The notes below the pieces were generated by a model that did no database searches, had not been told where the DNA came from, and was given only the letters and a program-made list of their open reading frames with translations. A stretch of 10,738 nt of DNA, from assembly GCA_900544065.1 (NCBI GenBank), contig UQTR01000072.1, positions 1-10,738 on the forward strand, in the 5' to 3' direction. Positions 1-5,790 of the stretch are shown piece by piece. Each line of letters opens with the position of its first letter. The first letter of the stretch is position 1. The stretch comes from an uncultured Collinsella sp. GTDB lineage: Bacteria; Actinomycetota; Coriobacteriia; Coriobacteriales; Coriobacteriaceae. The position numbers were made by a program, and so were the translations under genes.

Positions 1-46
1 AGATGTCTTAGGGTCTCGTGGGCTCGGAGATGTGTATAAGAGACAG
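1..46. other. Sequencing adapter (Illumina P7 end, index, Nextera transposase adapter)
   Basis: Positions 28-46 are exactly the 19-base Tn5 mosaic end (AGATGTGTATAAGAGACAG). Positions 13-27 are the Nextera read-2 overhang (GTCTCGTGGGCTCGG). Positions 5-12 (GTCTTAGG) occupy the place of an i7 index, and positions 1-4 (AGAT) match the last bases of the P7 oligo. The order P7-index-adapter-insert is that of a finished library molecule, so these bases are an untrimmed artefact at a contig end. Translated on the minus strand they yield LSLIHISEPTRP, a peptide known as a Nextera artefact. Real genomic sequence starts at about 47. Confidence 0.98.
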
Positions 47-661
47 CTCCATGTTGGGAACGATGCTGCCCTCGATCACCGCATGCACGGCAAGGCGCAT
101 GATGTTGTCGTAGCCGGTCTTGCTTAGGATCTCCGAGATGCGACGCTTGATGGTGCCCTCGCTCATAAACAGCTCGGCCGCGATCTCGCGGCGGCTCTTG
201 CCCTCGCAGGCAAGGCGCAAAATCGACAGCTCGACATCGTCGAGCGCCGCCGTACCCGAAAAAATGCTCTCGGGCGGCTTGGGAAACGTGCAATAGCCCG
301 CCAGCGTGGAGCGCATCACGGCGAACAGCTCGTCGATACCGACGTTCTTGTAAACAAAGCTATCGACGCCCGCCTCGCGGGCCTGATCGACAAAGGTGAT
401 CTCGGGCATGCCGGTCATGATAATGATGCGGCACTCGGGCAGCTGCTCCTTGATGCGCGCCGCCGCCACGATGCCGTTGGAATCATGCTCGGTGCATACG
501 TCCATCAGTATCATGTCCGGACGCTCCTTGAGCGCGATACCCAAGGCCTCGGAGGCATCGGCGATGGCGGAAACAACGGTCATATCGGGCTGATCGCCAA
601 CGGAGCGCGCCAGGCTCTCGCGCAGAATGGCCTGGTCTTCGACTATAAGGACGCGAATCAT
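47..661 (-). CDS. NarL/LuxR-family response regulator, C-terminus cut by contig end
   Basis: Cytoplasmic DNA-binding output of the two-component operon. The receiver domain spans about residues 1-120: acidic pocket E8-D9, phosphoacceptor D54 (ILMDV), T83 (IMTG) and K105 (VYKN). A LuxR/GerE helix-turn-helix spans about 138-200, with recognition segment SEGTIKRRISEIL at about 167-179. The ATG at 661 overlaps the kinase stop as ATGA, and AAGGAG lies six bases upstream (668-673), so the start is firm. Genuine sequence ends after residue 205; the open frame runs on for 12 codons to position 8, but those codons are adapter. NarL-family proteins are commonly 200-220 residues, so only a few residues are probably missing. 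It is presumably phosphorylated by the kinase encoded immediately upstream. Target genes cannot be told from the window; autoregulation is possible but not shown. Confidence 0.95.
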
Positions 662-2157
662 GAGCTTCTCCTTTGGACCGTGGCGTTGGAGGCGAGCGGG
701 ATGGATACCGTAAGCGTAAAGGGTGGGGCGGCGTGGACCTCTAGGCTGCCACCCAGATCTTGCGCGACATGCCTCATACCTGGGATACCCGTTCCCTCGC
801 GATACGATACGGGGGCCGGCGCGCCGTCATTAGAGATGGTCATGCGCGCGATGTCGCATCCGTTCGACTCCTCCTGCCACAGGTGCACATGGACCTGGTG
901 GGCCTGCGCGTGCTTGGTGGCGTTGGTCGAGGCCTCGCGGATAATCTGCAAAAAGGCCGCCGCGACACGCGTGTCCTCGGGAAGCGCGCCCTCAACATCG
1001 ATCTGCACACTCACCAGGCCAAAAGCATGGACGATGTCACCCAGCTGCTCTGCAGGCTCGCTGGCACCGCCACTGCGCAAATCGGCGGCGATTGAGCGCA
1101 GCAACGGGTCAATCTGCTCGAGCGACTCATCGTCCAGACGCCCCTCCTCCAAATAGCGATGAAGAATGGACAGGCGCTGCCCGATCACATCGTGAACGCG
1201 GGCGCGCATACGTAGGTAGGCCGCATTGTCGGCAACTTTTTTGACTTCTTCGATCTGGGCTTGGAGCTCTTGGCCCGCAAGCTCAAGCAGGTGGTTGGCT
1301 TGCGCCAAGCGGTCATGAGCATGCGCGTACTCTGTCACATCAAGACCGATAATGCGCTCGAACGAACGGCCCGAAACCATAACGCGATCGCGCACAAATA
1401 GGCGAATCTCAGCGGGAGAGACCTCGACCACCGCACGCGCCTCACCAAAGCGGTCCAGATTAATCCGCACACGGTTCCTGCTGCTTTCGGGCATTTGCAT
1501 GCTCAGTTTGCGCAGGTCGTTCCATGTGCTGCTCATGTCGCCTAGGTCGGTGGGCATATGAAGTTCCACCAGGTTTTTGCGCATGCAGCGGTTCATGAGC
1601 AACGGACGGCCCCTCGGGTCTAGATACAGGATGCCCACGGGAATCACGTTGATGGTCTCGATCGTCGAGAACATGGTGATATCCTCCTGGCGGTTACGGA
1701 CGTCCATCAAGAGCGCCGCGATGGAACGGAACAGGAAAAACGCTCCCTCTGCGATAAGGACAACGGCCCACACCGAGCCCATGGCAAAAACCACCGGCGG
1801 TGTCACGGCGCCAACAAGCAGCAGCTCGGCCAGCATGACAGGGCGACGATAGTGCACCATGAGGACCACGCCATAGGCAAAGATCGCGGCATTGAGCCAC
1901 AGCACTCCGCCCATTGCCCTGGCGCAAACGTCAAGCGGCGCCACCAGATACGAGCCAGACGACGCGAATAAGATGAGCGCCGAAATCATCAGGTGAAGCA
2001 CAAGGCTCGTCTCGTAGGCGCAAATCACCTTACAGTTATAGGACGAGCGGCGCGATGCGATGAGCGGGACGTGGATCATCTGCAGACACGCAGCCAGGGC
2101 AAAGACAACATCGAGCGCAACGATTTGGGGAAGGATGAACGAAATCTGCATCGTCAC
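658..2157 (-). CDS. Membrane PAS-containing sensor histidine kinase (HisKA_3/NarX-LiaS type)
   Basis: The intact kinase of the operon, 499 residues. About five hydrophobic helices (roughly 8-27, 44-66, 80-101, 106-127, 128-150) are followed by a PAS-like domain (about 160-278, VIPVGILYLD), a coiled coil (about 280-312), and a HisKA_3 dimerisation domain with phosphoacceptor H322 (RARVHDVIGQRL). A GHKL ATPase domain follows, with N-box REASTNATKHA (N412), G1 box ISNDG (D444) and G2 box GTGIPGM (455-461). All motifs needed for autophosphorylation are present. The short extracellular loops suggest sensing in or near the membrane. The GTG at 2157 overlaps the upstream gene's stop as GTGA, with GAGG about eight bases before it; an ATG at 2151 is the alternative start. 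It overlaps the response regulator by four bases, so the two are surely co-translated partners. The signal is unknown. Confidence 0.93.
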   Translation of the reverse strand: MTMQISFILPQIVALDVVFALAACLQMIHVPLIASRRSSYNCKVICAYETSLVLHLMISALILFASSGSYLVAPLDVCARAMGGVLWLNAAIFAYGVVLMVHYRRPVMLAELLLVGAVTPPVVFAMGSVWAVVLIAEGAFFLFRSIAALLMDVRNRQEDITMFSTIETINVIPVGILYLDPRGRPLLMNRCMRKNLVELHMPTDLGDMSSTWNDLRKLSMQMPESSRNRVRINLDRFGEARAVVEVSPAEIRLFVRDRVMVSGRSFERIIGLDVTEYAHAHDRLAQANHLLELAGQELQAQIEEVKKVADNAAYLRMRARVHDVIGQRLSILHRYLEEGRLDDESLEQIDPLLRSIAADLRSGGASEPAEQLGDIVHAFGLVSVQIDVEGALPEDTRVAAAFLQIIREASTNATKHAQAHQVHVHLWQEESNGCDIARMTISNDGAPAPVSYREGTGIPGMRHVAQDLGGSLEVHAAPPFTLTVSIPLASNATVQRRSS

Positions 2158-4037
2158 TCACCCGCCCTCGGCATCAAGACGATCATGCGCAGCTGGCCGG
2201 GCTCGCCCTCAAGGCGGTATGCCACGTTGCGCCCTTGCAGAGCGCTTTCGAGCTCTTGCGCAGCGGGCGTCTGCGAAAGATCTTCATCATCGTTGGAAAA
2301 AAGCGTGGCGCGCAGCTCGACACTGCACCGGTCATGGTCGCCCAAGTGATACATAAGCGCCGGATGGTCGGTGGTGTAGGCAAAAAACGCAAAGTCATAC
2401 ACGCAGTCGTACAGGGCGCTTACCGTACTGGCGTGCATCGGGCGCCGTATGGCGATAATCGAGGCGCAATCGACATCGATGGTGCGCAGGTCACTTGCGA
2501 GCTCGTTGGCGATGAGCTGAATGCGGTCGCGGTCAAAACCGCTCTCCCCGTGCTGTGCCAACGTGAGCGACCCCTTGCGTTTGCAATAGGCGACGAGCAT
2601 CTTGGCGCGCTGCAGCATGCGGTAACGCTCGTGCGAAGATGCCTCATCGGTCAACGGCGGCAGCGAGCTCAACAGGTCGTACATCCCTTCGAGCGCACGG
2701 GCAAGCGCTTGGTCCACGTCTTGGACCAGTAAGGTCTCGGCCTCTTGGTCTGCCAAATGTGTCTTAAGGTCGTAGTCGGCGGCAAGCAGCTCATTTTGGC
2801 GTTGCAGCTCCATGCGACGATGCGCCAGTTCGCGATTGAGTTCGTTGAGCTCCGAGACGTCCTGAGCAAGGAGAGCCGATCCGCCCAGCAGCGGAAAGGC
2901 GCGATACATTACATCGGGATCGGACGCCACGGCAAAGGCGTGAGCGTGCCCGTGCTCTTGGACCCGCAACTCCTCACGCACGCCTACCGGCATTGGCTTT
3001 GACACCGGCGTGACATAGACTTCCTGCAGGTCACGCGTTAGAACTTTGAGGTCAAGCGGCAAGGTGCCGAAAATACCGGCGATATCGTGGTACGACGGGA
3101 TGACACCGCAATCGAGACAGATTTCCATCGCCACCACGCACAGGACGCAGTAGACAAGTGAAAAATTAAGCCTCCATGCCCAGGGCACACGCAGCGCATA
3201 TGAAATGGCAAAGAACGCGCCGCCCAATAGGACAAGCGCGGCCGTGCCCGAGAAACGCTGAATACGAAAAGACGAGGACCGTCCTACCAAGATAAAAAAG
3301 GCAACGAAGTTAAAGGCTGTCCATACCAGAACGGTACCGTAGCCCCAACCATATGTGTAATCGTTGCTCCAGGTTCCACTCGATCGATCGAAATGGAAGA
3401 CCTGCTGATGAACATCGTTAGTAAGCACAAAGCCGATAAGCAGGACAGCCATGACCCACAAAACGGTGCGGTACCGACGCCCCATACGATGCTGTTCCAA
3501 ACCCGCGAGGCGCAGACCGCACAGCTGGTAGATCAGCGGAATGAGCGTCATGGGCACGTAGTACAGGTACCACAGCACGGTGGCATAGAACGGCGTGAAC
3601 GACTTATATTTGAGGATGACCTCGATCATCCACAGGGCACAAATGGCGGCGATGGCAACAAGGCGGCGGCGCAAGACGTAGTCCAAGCAGCGTAGGTACG
3701 CCAACACACCCCAGATTGAAAATGCAATTGCGGCGACAAGCAGCGGGAGAGAGCTCGAGTGGACGAGCGCATCCACGACCTCTTCGGACACCTCGCTATA
3801 GGCGGGCACGGTGTTGGAAAGCTTGGGGTCGGAGGCGAACAGTGCCGGCAAGACTGCCAAAAGCATAAGGAACAGCGCGGTAATGGCGCCGGCGATAACA
3901 AAGACGCGGTGGCGATACACGCCATGCGATATGCCAACAAGGAATCGCGGCATGGCGAAGAGCCTGCCGCCCCTAAGATCCGCCACGGGCGCGGATCGGG
4001 CGGTCGCGTGGCCGATATGTCGCTCGCGGGTACCCAT
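2154..4037 (-). CDS. Eight-helix membrane sensor with degenerate histidine-kinase core (pseudokinase)
   Basis: First gene of the signalling operon, 627 residues from the ATG at 4037. Eight hydrophobic helices lie at about 44-67, 97-117, 125-142, 149-172, 189-207, 233-252, 263-281 and 289-311, in the manner of 7TM-type sensor kinases. Next come a PAS-like stretch (about 320-390, ending AFPLLGGS) and a coiled coil (about 394-435). A DHp-like helix follows in which VQDVDQALARAL replaces VHDxxGQxL, so the phosphoacceptor His is Q439; the family motif resembling YIKRRSNL appears as YCKRKGSL (about 484-491). The end looks like a worn GHKL fold with no N-box Asn and FSNDDED (580-586) in place of a DxG box. 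I infer a sensor that modulates the active kinase encoded next. Start choice is uncertain: ATG 3953 sits right before the first helix with a weak GGCAGG upstream, while the longest frame begins at an improbable TTG (4106) inside a hairpin. Confidence 0.82.
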   Translation of the reverse strand: MGTRERHIGHATARSAPVADLRGGRLFAMPRFLVGISHGVYRHRVFVIAGAITALFLMLLAVLPALFASDPKLSNTVPAYSEVSEEVVDALVHSSSLPLLVAAIAFSIWGVLAYLRCLDYVLRRRLVAIAAICALWMIEVILKYKSFTPFYATVLWYLYYVPMTLIPLIYQLCGLRLAGLEQHRMGRRYRTVLWVMAVLLIGFVLTNDVHQQVFHFDRSSGTWSNDYTYGWGYGTVLVWTAFNFVAFFILVGRSSSFRIQRFSGTAALVLLGGAFFAISYALRVPWAWRLNFSLVYCVLCVVAMEICLDCGVIPSYHDIAGIFGTLPLDLKVLTRDLQEVYVTPVSKPMPVGVREELRVQEHGHAHAFAVASDPDVMYRAFPLLGGSALLAQDVSELNELNRELAHRRMELQRQNELLAADYDLKTHLADQEAETLLVQDVDQALARALEGMYDLLSSLPPLTDEASSHERYRMLQRAKMLVAYCKRKGSLTLAQHGESGFDRDRIQLIANELASDLRTIDVDCASIIAIRRPMHASTVSALYDCVYDFAFFAYTTDHPALMYHLGDHDRCSVELRATLFSNDDEDLSQTPAAQELESALQGRNVAYRLEGEPGQLRMIVLMPRAGE

Positions 4038-4046
4038 AGTGCTTTT

Positions 4047-4075
4047 AGTGTACCGACAGGCGGGCCCAAAAAGCG
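4047..4075 (-). promoter_or_regulatory. Candidate promoter of the sensor operon, possibly leaderless
   Basis: On the minus strand a TACACT hexamer (4052-4047) ends nine bases before the ATG at 4037, and no Shine-Dalgarno precedes that ATG. This fits a leaderless or near-leaderless transcript, which is common in Actinomycetota. The hexamer 17 bases further upstream (CGCTTT, 4075-4070) is a poor -35, so the call is tentative and depends on which start codon is real. Confidence 0.3.
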
Positions 4076-4104
4076 GGCCACATGTCCCAAAATCCGCCGA
4101 CGGC

Positions 4105-4143
4105 AAGGCGCCCGGCGAGCACGAACCGCTCGCCGGGCGCCTT
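4105..4143. terminator. Strong 16-bp hairpin between the sensor operon and the repeat region
   Basis: Perfect inverted repeat: 4105-4120 (AAGGCGCCCGGCGAGC) pairs with 4128-4143 around a 7-base loop (ACGAACC). The stem is GC-rich and closed by AA/TT. There is no clean T-run on either side; on the minus strand the best is TTTT about ten bases past the stem. It probably ends transcripts coming from the DUF4867 side and insulates the signalling operon. Confidence 0.6.
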
Positions 4144-4246
4144 GGTTAGGAGGCTATGGTTGCCGGGAAAGCCTAAGCTAAGTCTGTAAGATTTGAGCCT
4201 AGGATTTTCCAGGTGCCGCACCTTTGTGGTGGTTCGGACCGGTTTG

Positions 4247-4301
4247 TCTCGATCTGTAACAGGTAGACCGTCAAAACCGAGCCTGGTGTTACAGATCGAG
4301 A
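4247..4301. repeat. Palindromic intergenic repeat, unit 1 (55 nt)
   Basis: Perfect 15-bp arms, 4247-4261 (TCTCGATCTGTAACA) and 4287-4301 (TGTTACAGATCGAGA), enclose a 25-base loop. The sequence 4242-4267 is repeated at 4322-4347 with a single difference. The unit lies beyond the 3' end of the DUF4867 gene and would fold into a long hairpin in its transcript. It resembles a REP/BIME-type element in form; the family cannot be named from the window. Confidence 0.75.
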
Positions 4302-4326
4302 TTTTTGGGCAGCCCCCTGCAGTTTG

Positions 4327-4381
4327 TCTCAATCTGTAACAGGTAGAGACGATTTTGCCTGCTAGATGTTACAGGTCGAGA
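4327..4381. repeat. Palindromic intergenic repeat, unit 2 (55 nt)
   Basis: Second copy, offset by exactly 80 bases from unit 1, with 15-base arms 4327-4341 (TCTCAATCTGTAACA) and 4367-4381 (TGTTACAGGTCGAGA). They pair with one mismatch and one G-T wobble, and TG/CA extends the outer stem by two pairs. The loop is again exactly 25 bases but mostly different in sequence, apart from the GGTAGA edge. The outer end is 9 bases past the DUF4867 stop codon, so the unit may also serve as 3' stem-loop or terminator for that gene. Confidence 0.72.
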
Positions 4382-4390
4382 CAGAAGATT

Positions 4391-5035
4391 CTAGTCGCAG
4401 GTGATGTCGAGGTTCTTGCCGACGAGGCCCACGTAGCCGCCCTCGGCAGCCTTGGGGCTATCGGCGTGGCAGAGGACCCACTTGTCGGCCTTCCAGTAGC
4501 AGTAGCTGTCACCGACGGCAGGCATGTTGGCCGCGGCCTCGGGACGCGGGCCGTTGGTGCCGGCGGGCAGCGCGACCATCACCTGGAAGCCGCCGCCGTC
4601 GACCATGCACGGCGTGTAGTGCAGCGTCGTGGCGTAGACCTCGACGAGCGTGCCGGCAGGCGCACGGAAGGCCTTGACCTGAGTGGTGTCGAGCTTGCCG
4701 TCGACAATCTGCTCGCGCTTGGCCAGCAGCAGGATAAAGTCGCGGGCGCCCAGGTTGAACTCGCTCGCACGGTGATACTCCAGGCAGTTGAGCTTCGTGT
4801 TGTGGCCGTTGCACCAACCAAGCTGGAAGGGACGGCCACCATACATGAGCAAGCCGAGCGTGTCGGCGCCTTCGACCCGCTCGAGCTCGGGCGCGGATGC
4901 CACGTACCTGCTGCCCTCGGGAATGGGCGTGGCAGCGAGCGGCTCGACGAGCGGGGCGGTCAAGCTAGAGGGAACGTCGTCCCACACGCGGCCGTAAGAC
5001 TTGAACTCCGGATCCGTAACAGAATAGATATGCAT
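4391..5035 (-). CDS. DUF4867 family protein
   Basis: A soluble 214-residue protein with no signal peptide or membrane helix. I recognise it as DUF4867 from its motif order: N-terminal YGRVWDD (about 14-20), MYGGRPFQLGWCNGHNTKLN (about 65-84), LEYHRASEFNLGARDFILLL (about 85-104), the cupin-like VEVYATTLHYTPC (about 131-143), ALPAGTNGPRP (about 152-162) and a C-terminal GLVGKN. The His/Glu-rich core (HN, EYHRASE, TLHY) suggests a metal-binding cupin barrel, possibly a sugar isomerase or epimerase-like enzyme; that role is inference and the biochemical function is unknown to me. The ATG at 5035 follows AGGAG (5045-5041) by five bases, which excludes the longer in-frame start. It is a single gene with its own promoter and operator-like palindrome, so it is probably induced by a specific ligand. 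Confidence 0.88.
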   Translation of the reverse strand: MHIYSVTDPEFKSYGRVWDDVPSSLTAPLVEPLAATPIPEGSRYVASAPELERVEGADTLGLLMYGGRPFQLGWCNGHNTKLNCLEYHRASEFNLGARDFILLLAKREQIVDGKLDTTQVKAFRAPAGTLVEVYATTLHYTPCMVDGGGFQVMVALPAGTNGPRPEAAANMPAVGDSYCYWKADKWVLCHADSPKAAEGGYVGLVGKNLDITCD

Positions 5036-5044
5036 GTTCACTCC

Positions 5045-5070
5045 TGTTCGTAAATGTGACCATACGAACA
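5045..5070. promoter_or_regulatory. Operator-like palindrome over the DUF4867 start site
   Basis: Perfect 8-bp inverted repeat: 5045-5052 (TGTTCGTA) and 5063-5070 (TACGAACA), 10 bases apart. It touches the -10 box and covers the predicted transcription start and leader, a position where a bound repressor would block transcription. The regulator is not encoded in the window. Confidence 0.5.
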
Positions 5071-5098
5071 TTCTAGAACAAGCATGAGCGATTTTGAA
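5070..5098 (-). promoter_or_regulatory. Promoter of the DUF4867 gene
   Basis: On the minus strand TTCAAA (5098-5093) and TAGAAT (5075-5070) are separated by exactly 17 bases. These match the sigma-70 consensus at 4/6 and 5/6 positions. Transcription would start near 5063, giving a leader of about 28 bases that contains AGGAG before the ATG at 5035. Confidence 0.6.
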
Positions 5099-5119
5099 CA
5101 CTCATCCTGACCACTCAAC

Positions 5120-5147
5120 AAAAAGCGCCCCGCATAAGCGAAGGCGC
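5120..5147 (-). terminator. Intrinsic terminator of luxS
   Basis: Read on the minus strand, a GC-rich stem (arms 5147-5138 and 5133-5125, one bulged T, loop TTAT) is followed at once by five T residues (5124-5120). It begins about 30 bases after the luxS stop and fits a rho-independent terminator well. Confidence 0.8.
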
Positions 5148-5176
5148 CCAATGCGCGCGTTTTGAGCGGTGAAGCC

Positions 5177-5665
5177 CTATGCCTGCTGATAGTGCAGGTG
5201 CTTCTCGTCGATATCGGCCAGGTCGCGGTCGAGGTAACGGCGCGCGAGCCAGTTAGCCATGGGAAGGTTCTGGTCCAGGTAGTTGCCGCACTCCGCGGGA
5301 GCGGCACCGGGGACATCGCCCTCAAAGCCGGCAACGAACTCGAACAGCTCACGCACGAGCGGCAGAATCTCCTCGCTCGTCACCTCACCAAAAACGACGA
5401 GGTAAAAGCCCGTGCGGCAGCCCATGGGGCCAAAGTAGACAATGCGGCTCGACCACTCGGCATGATTGCGAAGGAACGTCGCGCCCAGGTGCTCGATGGT
5501 GTGGCACTCGGCCGTGTTCATGACCGGCTCCTTGTTGGGCGTGGTCAGGCGCAGGTCAAAGGTGGTGACGGCGGCGCCGGTCGCCGGATCGCGGTCGATG
5601 CGGCTCACATACACGCCGGGCTCAAGCAGCAGATGGTCAACGGAAAAACTCGCGATGCGCTCCAT
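5177..5665 (-). CDS. luxS: S-ribosylhomocysteine lyase (autoinducer-2 synthase LuxS)
   Basis: Cytosolic metalloenzyme, 162 residues. It cleaves S-ribosylhomocysteine to homocysteine and DPD (the AI-2 precursor) in the activated methyl cycle. The family signature is complete: HTIEH (H55, H59 as metal ligands, E58 as catalytic base), catalytic C83 in MGCRTGFY (81-88), and the third metal ligand C126 in AECGNYLD. The N-terminal FSVDH (7-11) and TTFDLRLTTPNKE (34-46) are also typical. Length matches the family (about 150-170). The ATG at 5665 has AGAGG seven bases upstream. No pfs or methionine-cycle gene adjoins it; upstream on the same strand is the ribokinase-nucleoside hydrolase pair, 125 bases away, across a leader with a tandem repeat. 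A good terminator follows. Whether AI-2 is a signal or only a by-product here cannot be told. Confidence 0.97.
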   Translation of the reverse strand: MERIASFSVDHLLLEPGVYVSRIDRDPATGAAVTTFDLRLTTPNKEPVMNTAECHTIEHLGATFLRNHAEWSSRIVYFGPMGCRTGFYLVVFGEVTSEEILPLVRELFEFVAGFEGDVPGAAPAECGNYLDQNLPMANWLARRYLDRDLADIDEKHLHYQQA

Positions 5666-5680
5666 GGCAGATCCTCTCGA

Positions 5681-5727
5681 TAGTCAAATTGGGACGGGGC
5701 TCTTTAGTCAAATTGGGACGGGCTCTT
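5681..5727. repeat. Tandem duplication in the luxS leader
   Basis: Bases 5681-5704 (24 nt, beginning TAGTCAAATTGGGACGGGGC) are repeated head to tail at 5705-5727, differing only by one G in a G-run. The block ends about 15 bases before the luxS start codon and immediately before its Shine-Dalgarno. It could be a doubled protein-binding site or a replication-slippage product. Confidence 0.8.
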
Positions 5728-5752
5728 TTAGCTGGTTCGAATGGTCGCACCA

Positions 5753-5781
5753 ATCATACCAGTCAAAAAAGCCCCGCCCAA
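5753..5781 (-). promoter_or_regulatory. Candidate luxS promoter
   Basis: On the minus strand TTGGGC (5781-5776) and TATGAT (5758-5753) are 17 bases apart. The -10 matches 5/6 positions but the -35 only 3/6. It would give a leader of about 80 bases holding both copies of the tandem repeat. Read-through from the nucleoside hydrolase gene cannot be excluded, since I see T-runs but no convincing terminator hairpin between them. Confidence 0.35.
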
Positions 5782-5790
5782 AAAGACTAC

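Larger units (their letters stand above)
4144..4390. other. Intergenic region, no gene; carries paired palindromic repeats
   Basis: No open frame here has family resemblance or a ribosome binding site. Bases 4144-4241 hold only a minor hairpin (AGGTG-CCG-CACCT, 4211-4223). Bases 4242-4383 are filled by two related palindromic units, listed separately. The 3' end of the DUF4867 gene lies just to the right. Confidence 0.75.

Noticed and set aside
8..46. C-terminal extension of the response regulator frame
   Set aside because: These 12 sense codons plus the stop are adapter sequence, not genome.
4038..4106. Upstream extension of the membrane sensor to a TTG start
   Set aside because: The TTG lies in a strong terminator-like hairpin and no ribosome binding site precedes it. 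ATG 4037 or 3953 is more credible.
4242..4383. CRISPR-like array
   Set aside because: Only two units, each an inverted repeat with an internal loop rather than direct repeats with unique spacers, and no cas gene nearby.
5734..5742. GGTTCGAAT resembling a tRNA T-loop, with CACCA nearby
   Set aside because: The flanking bases do not form a T-stem, and no D-arm, anticodon arm or acceptor stem can be built on either strand.
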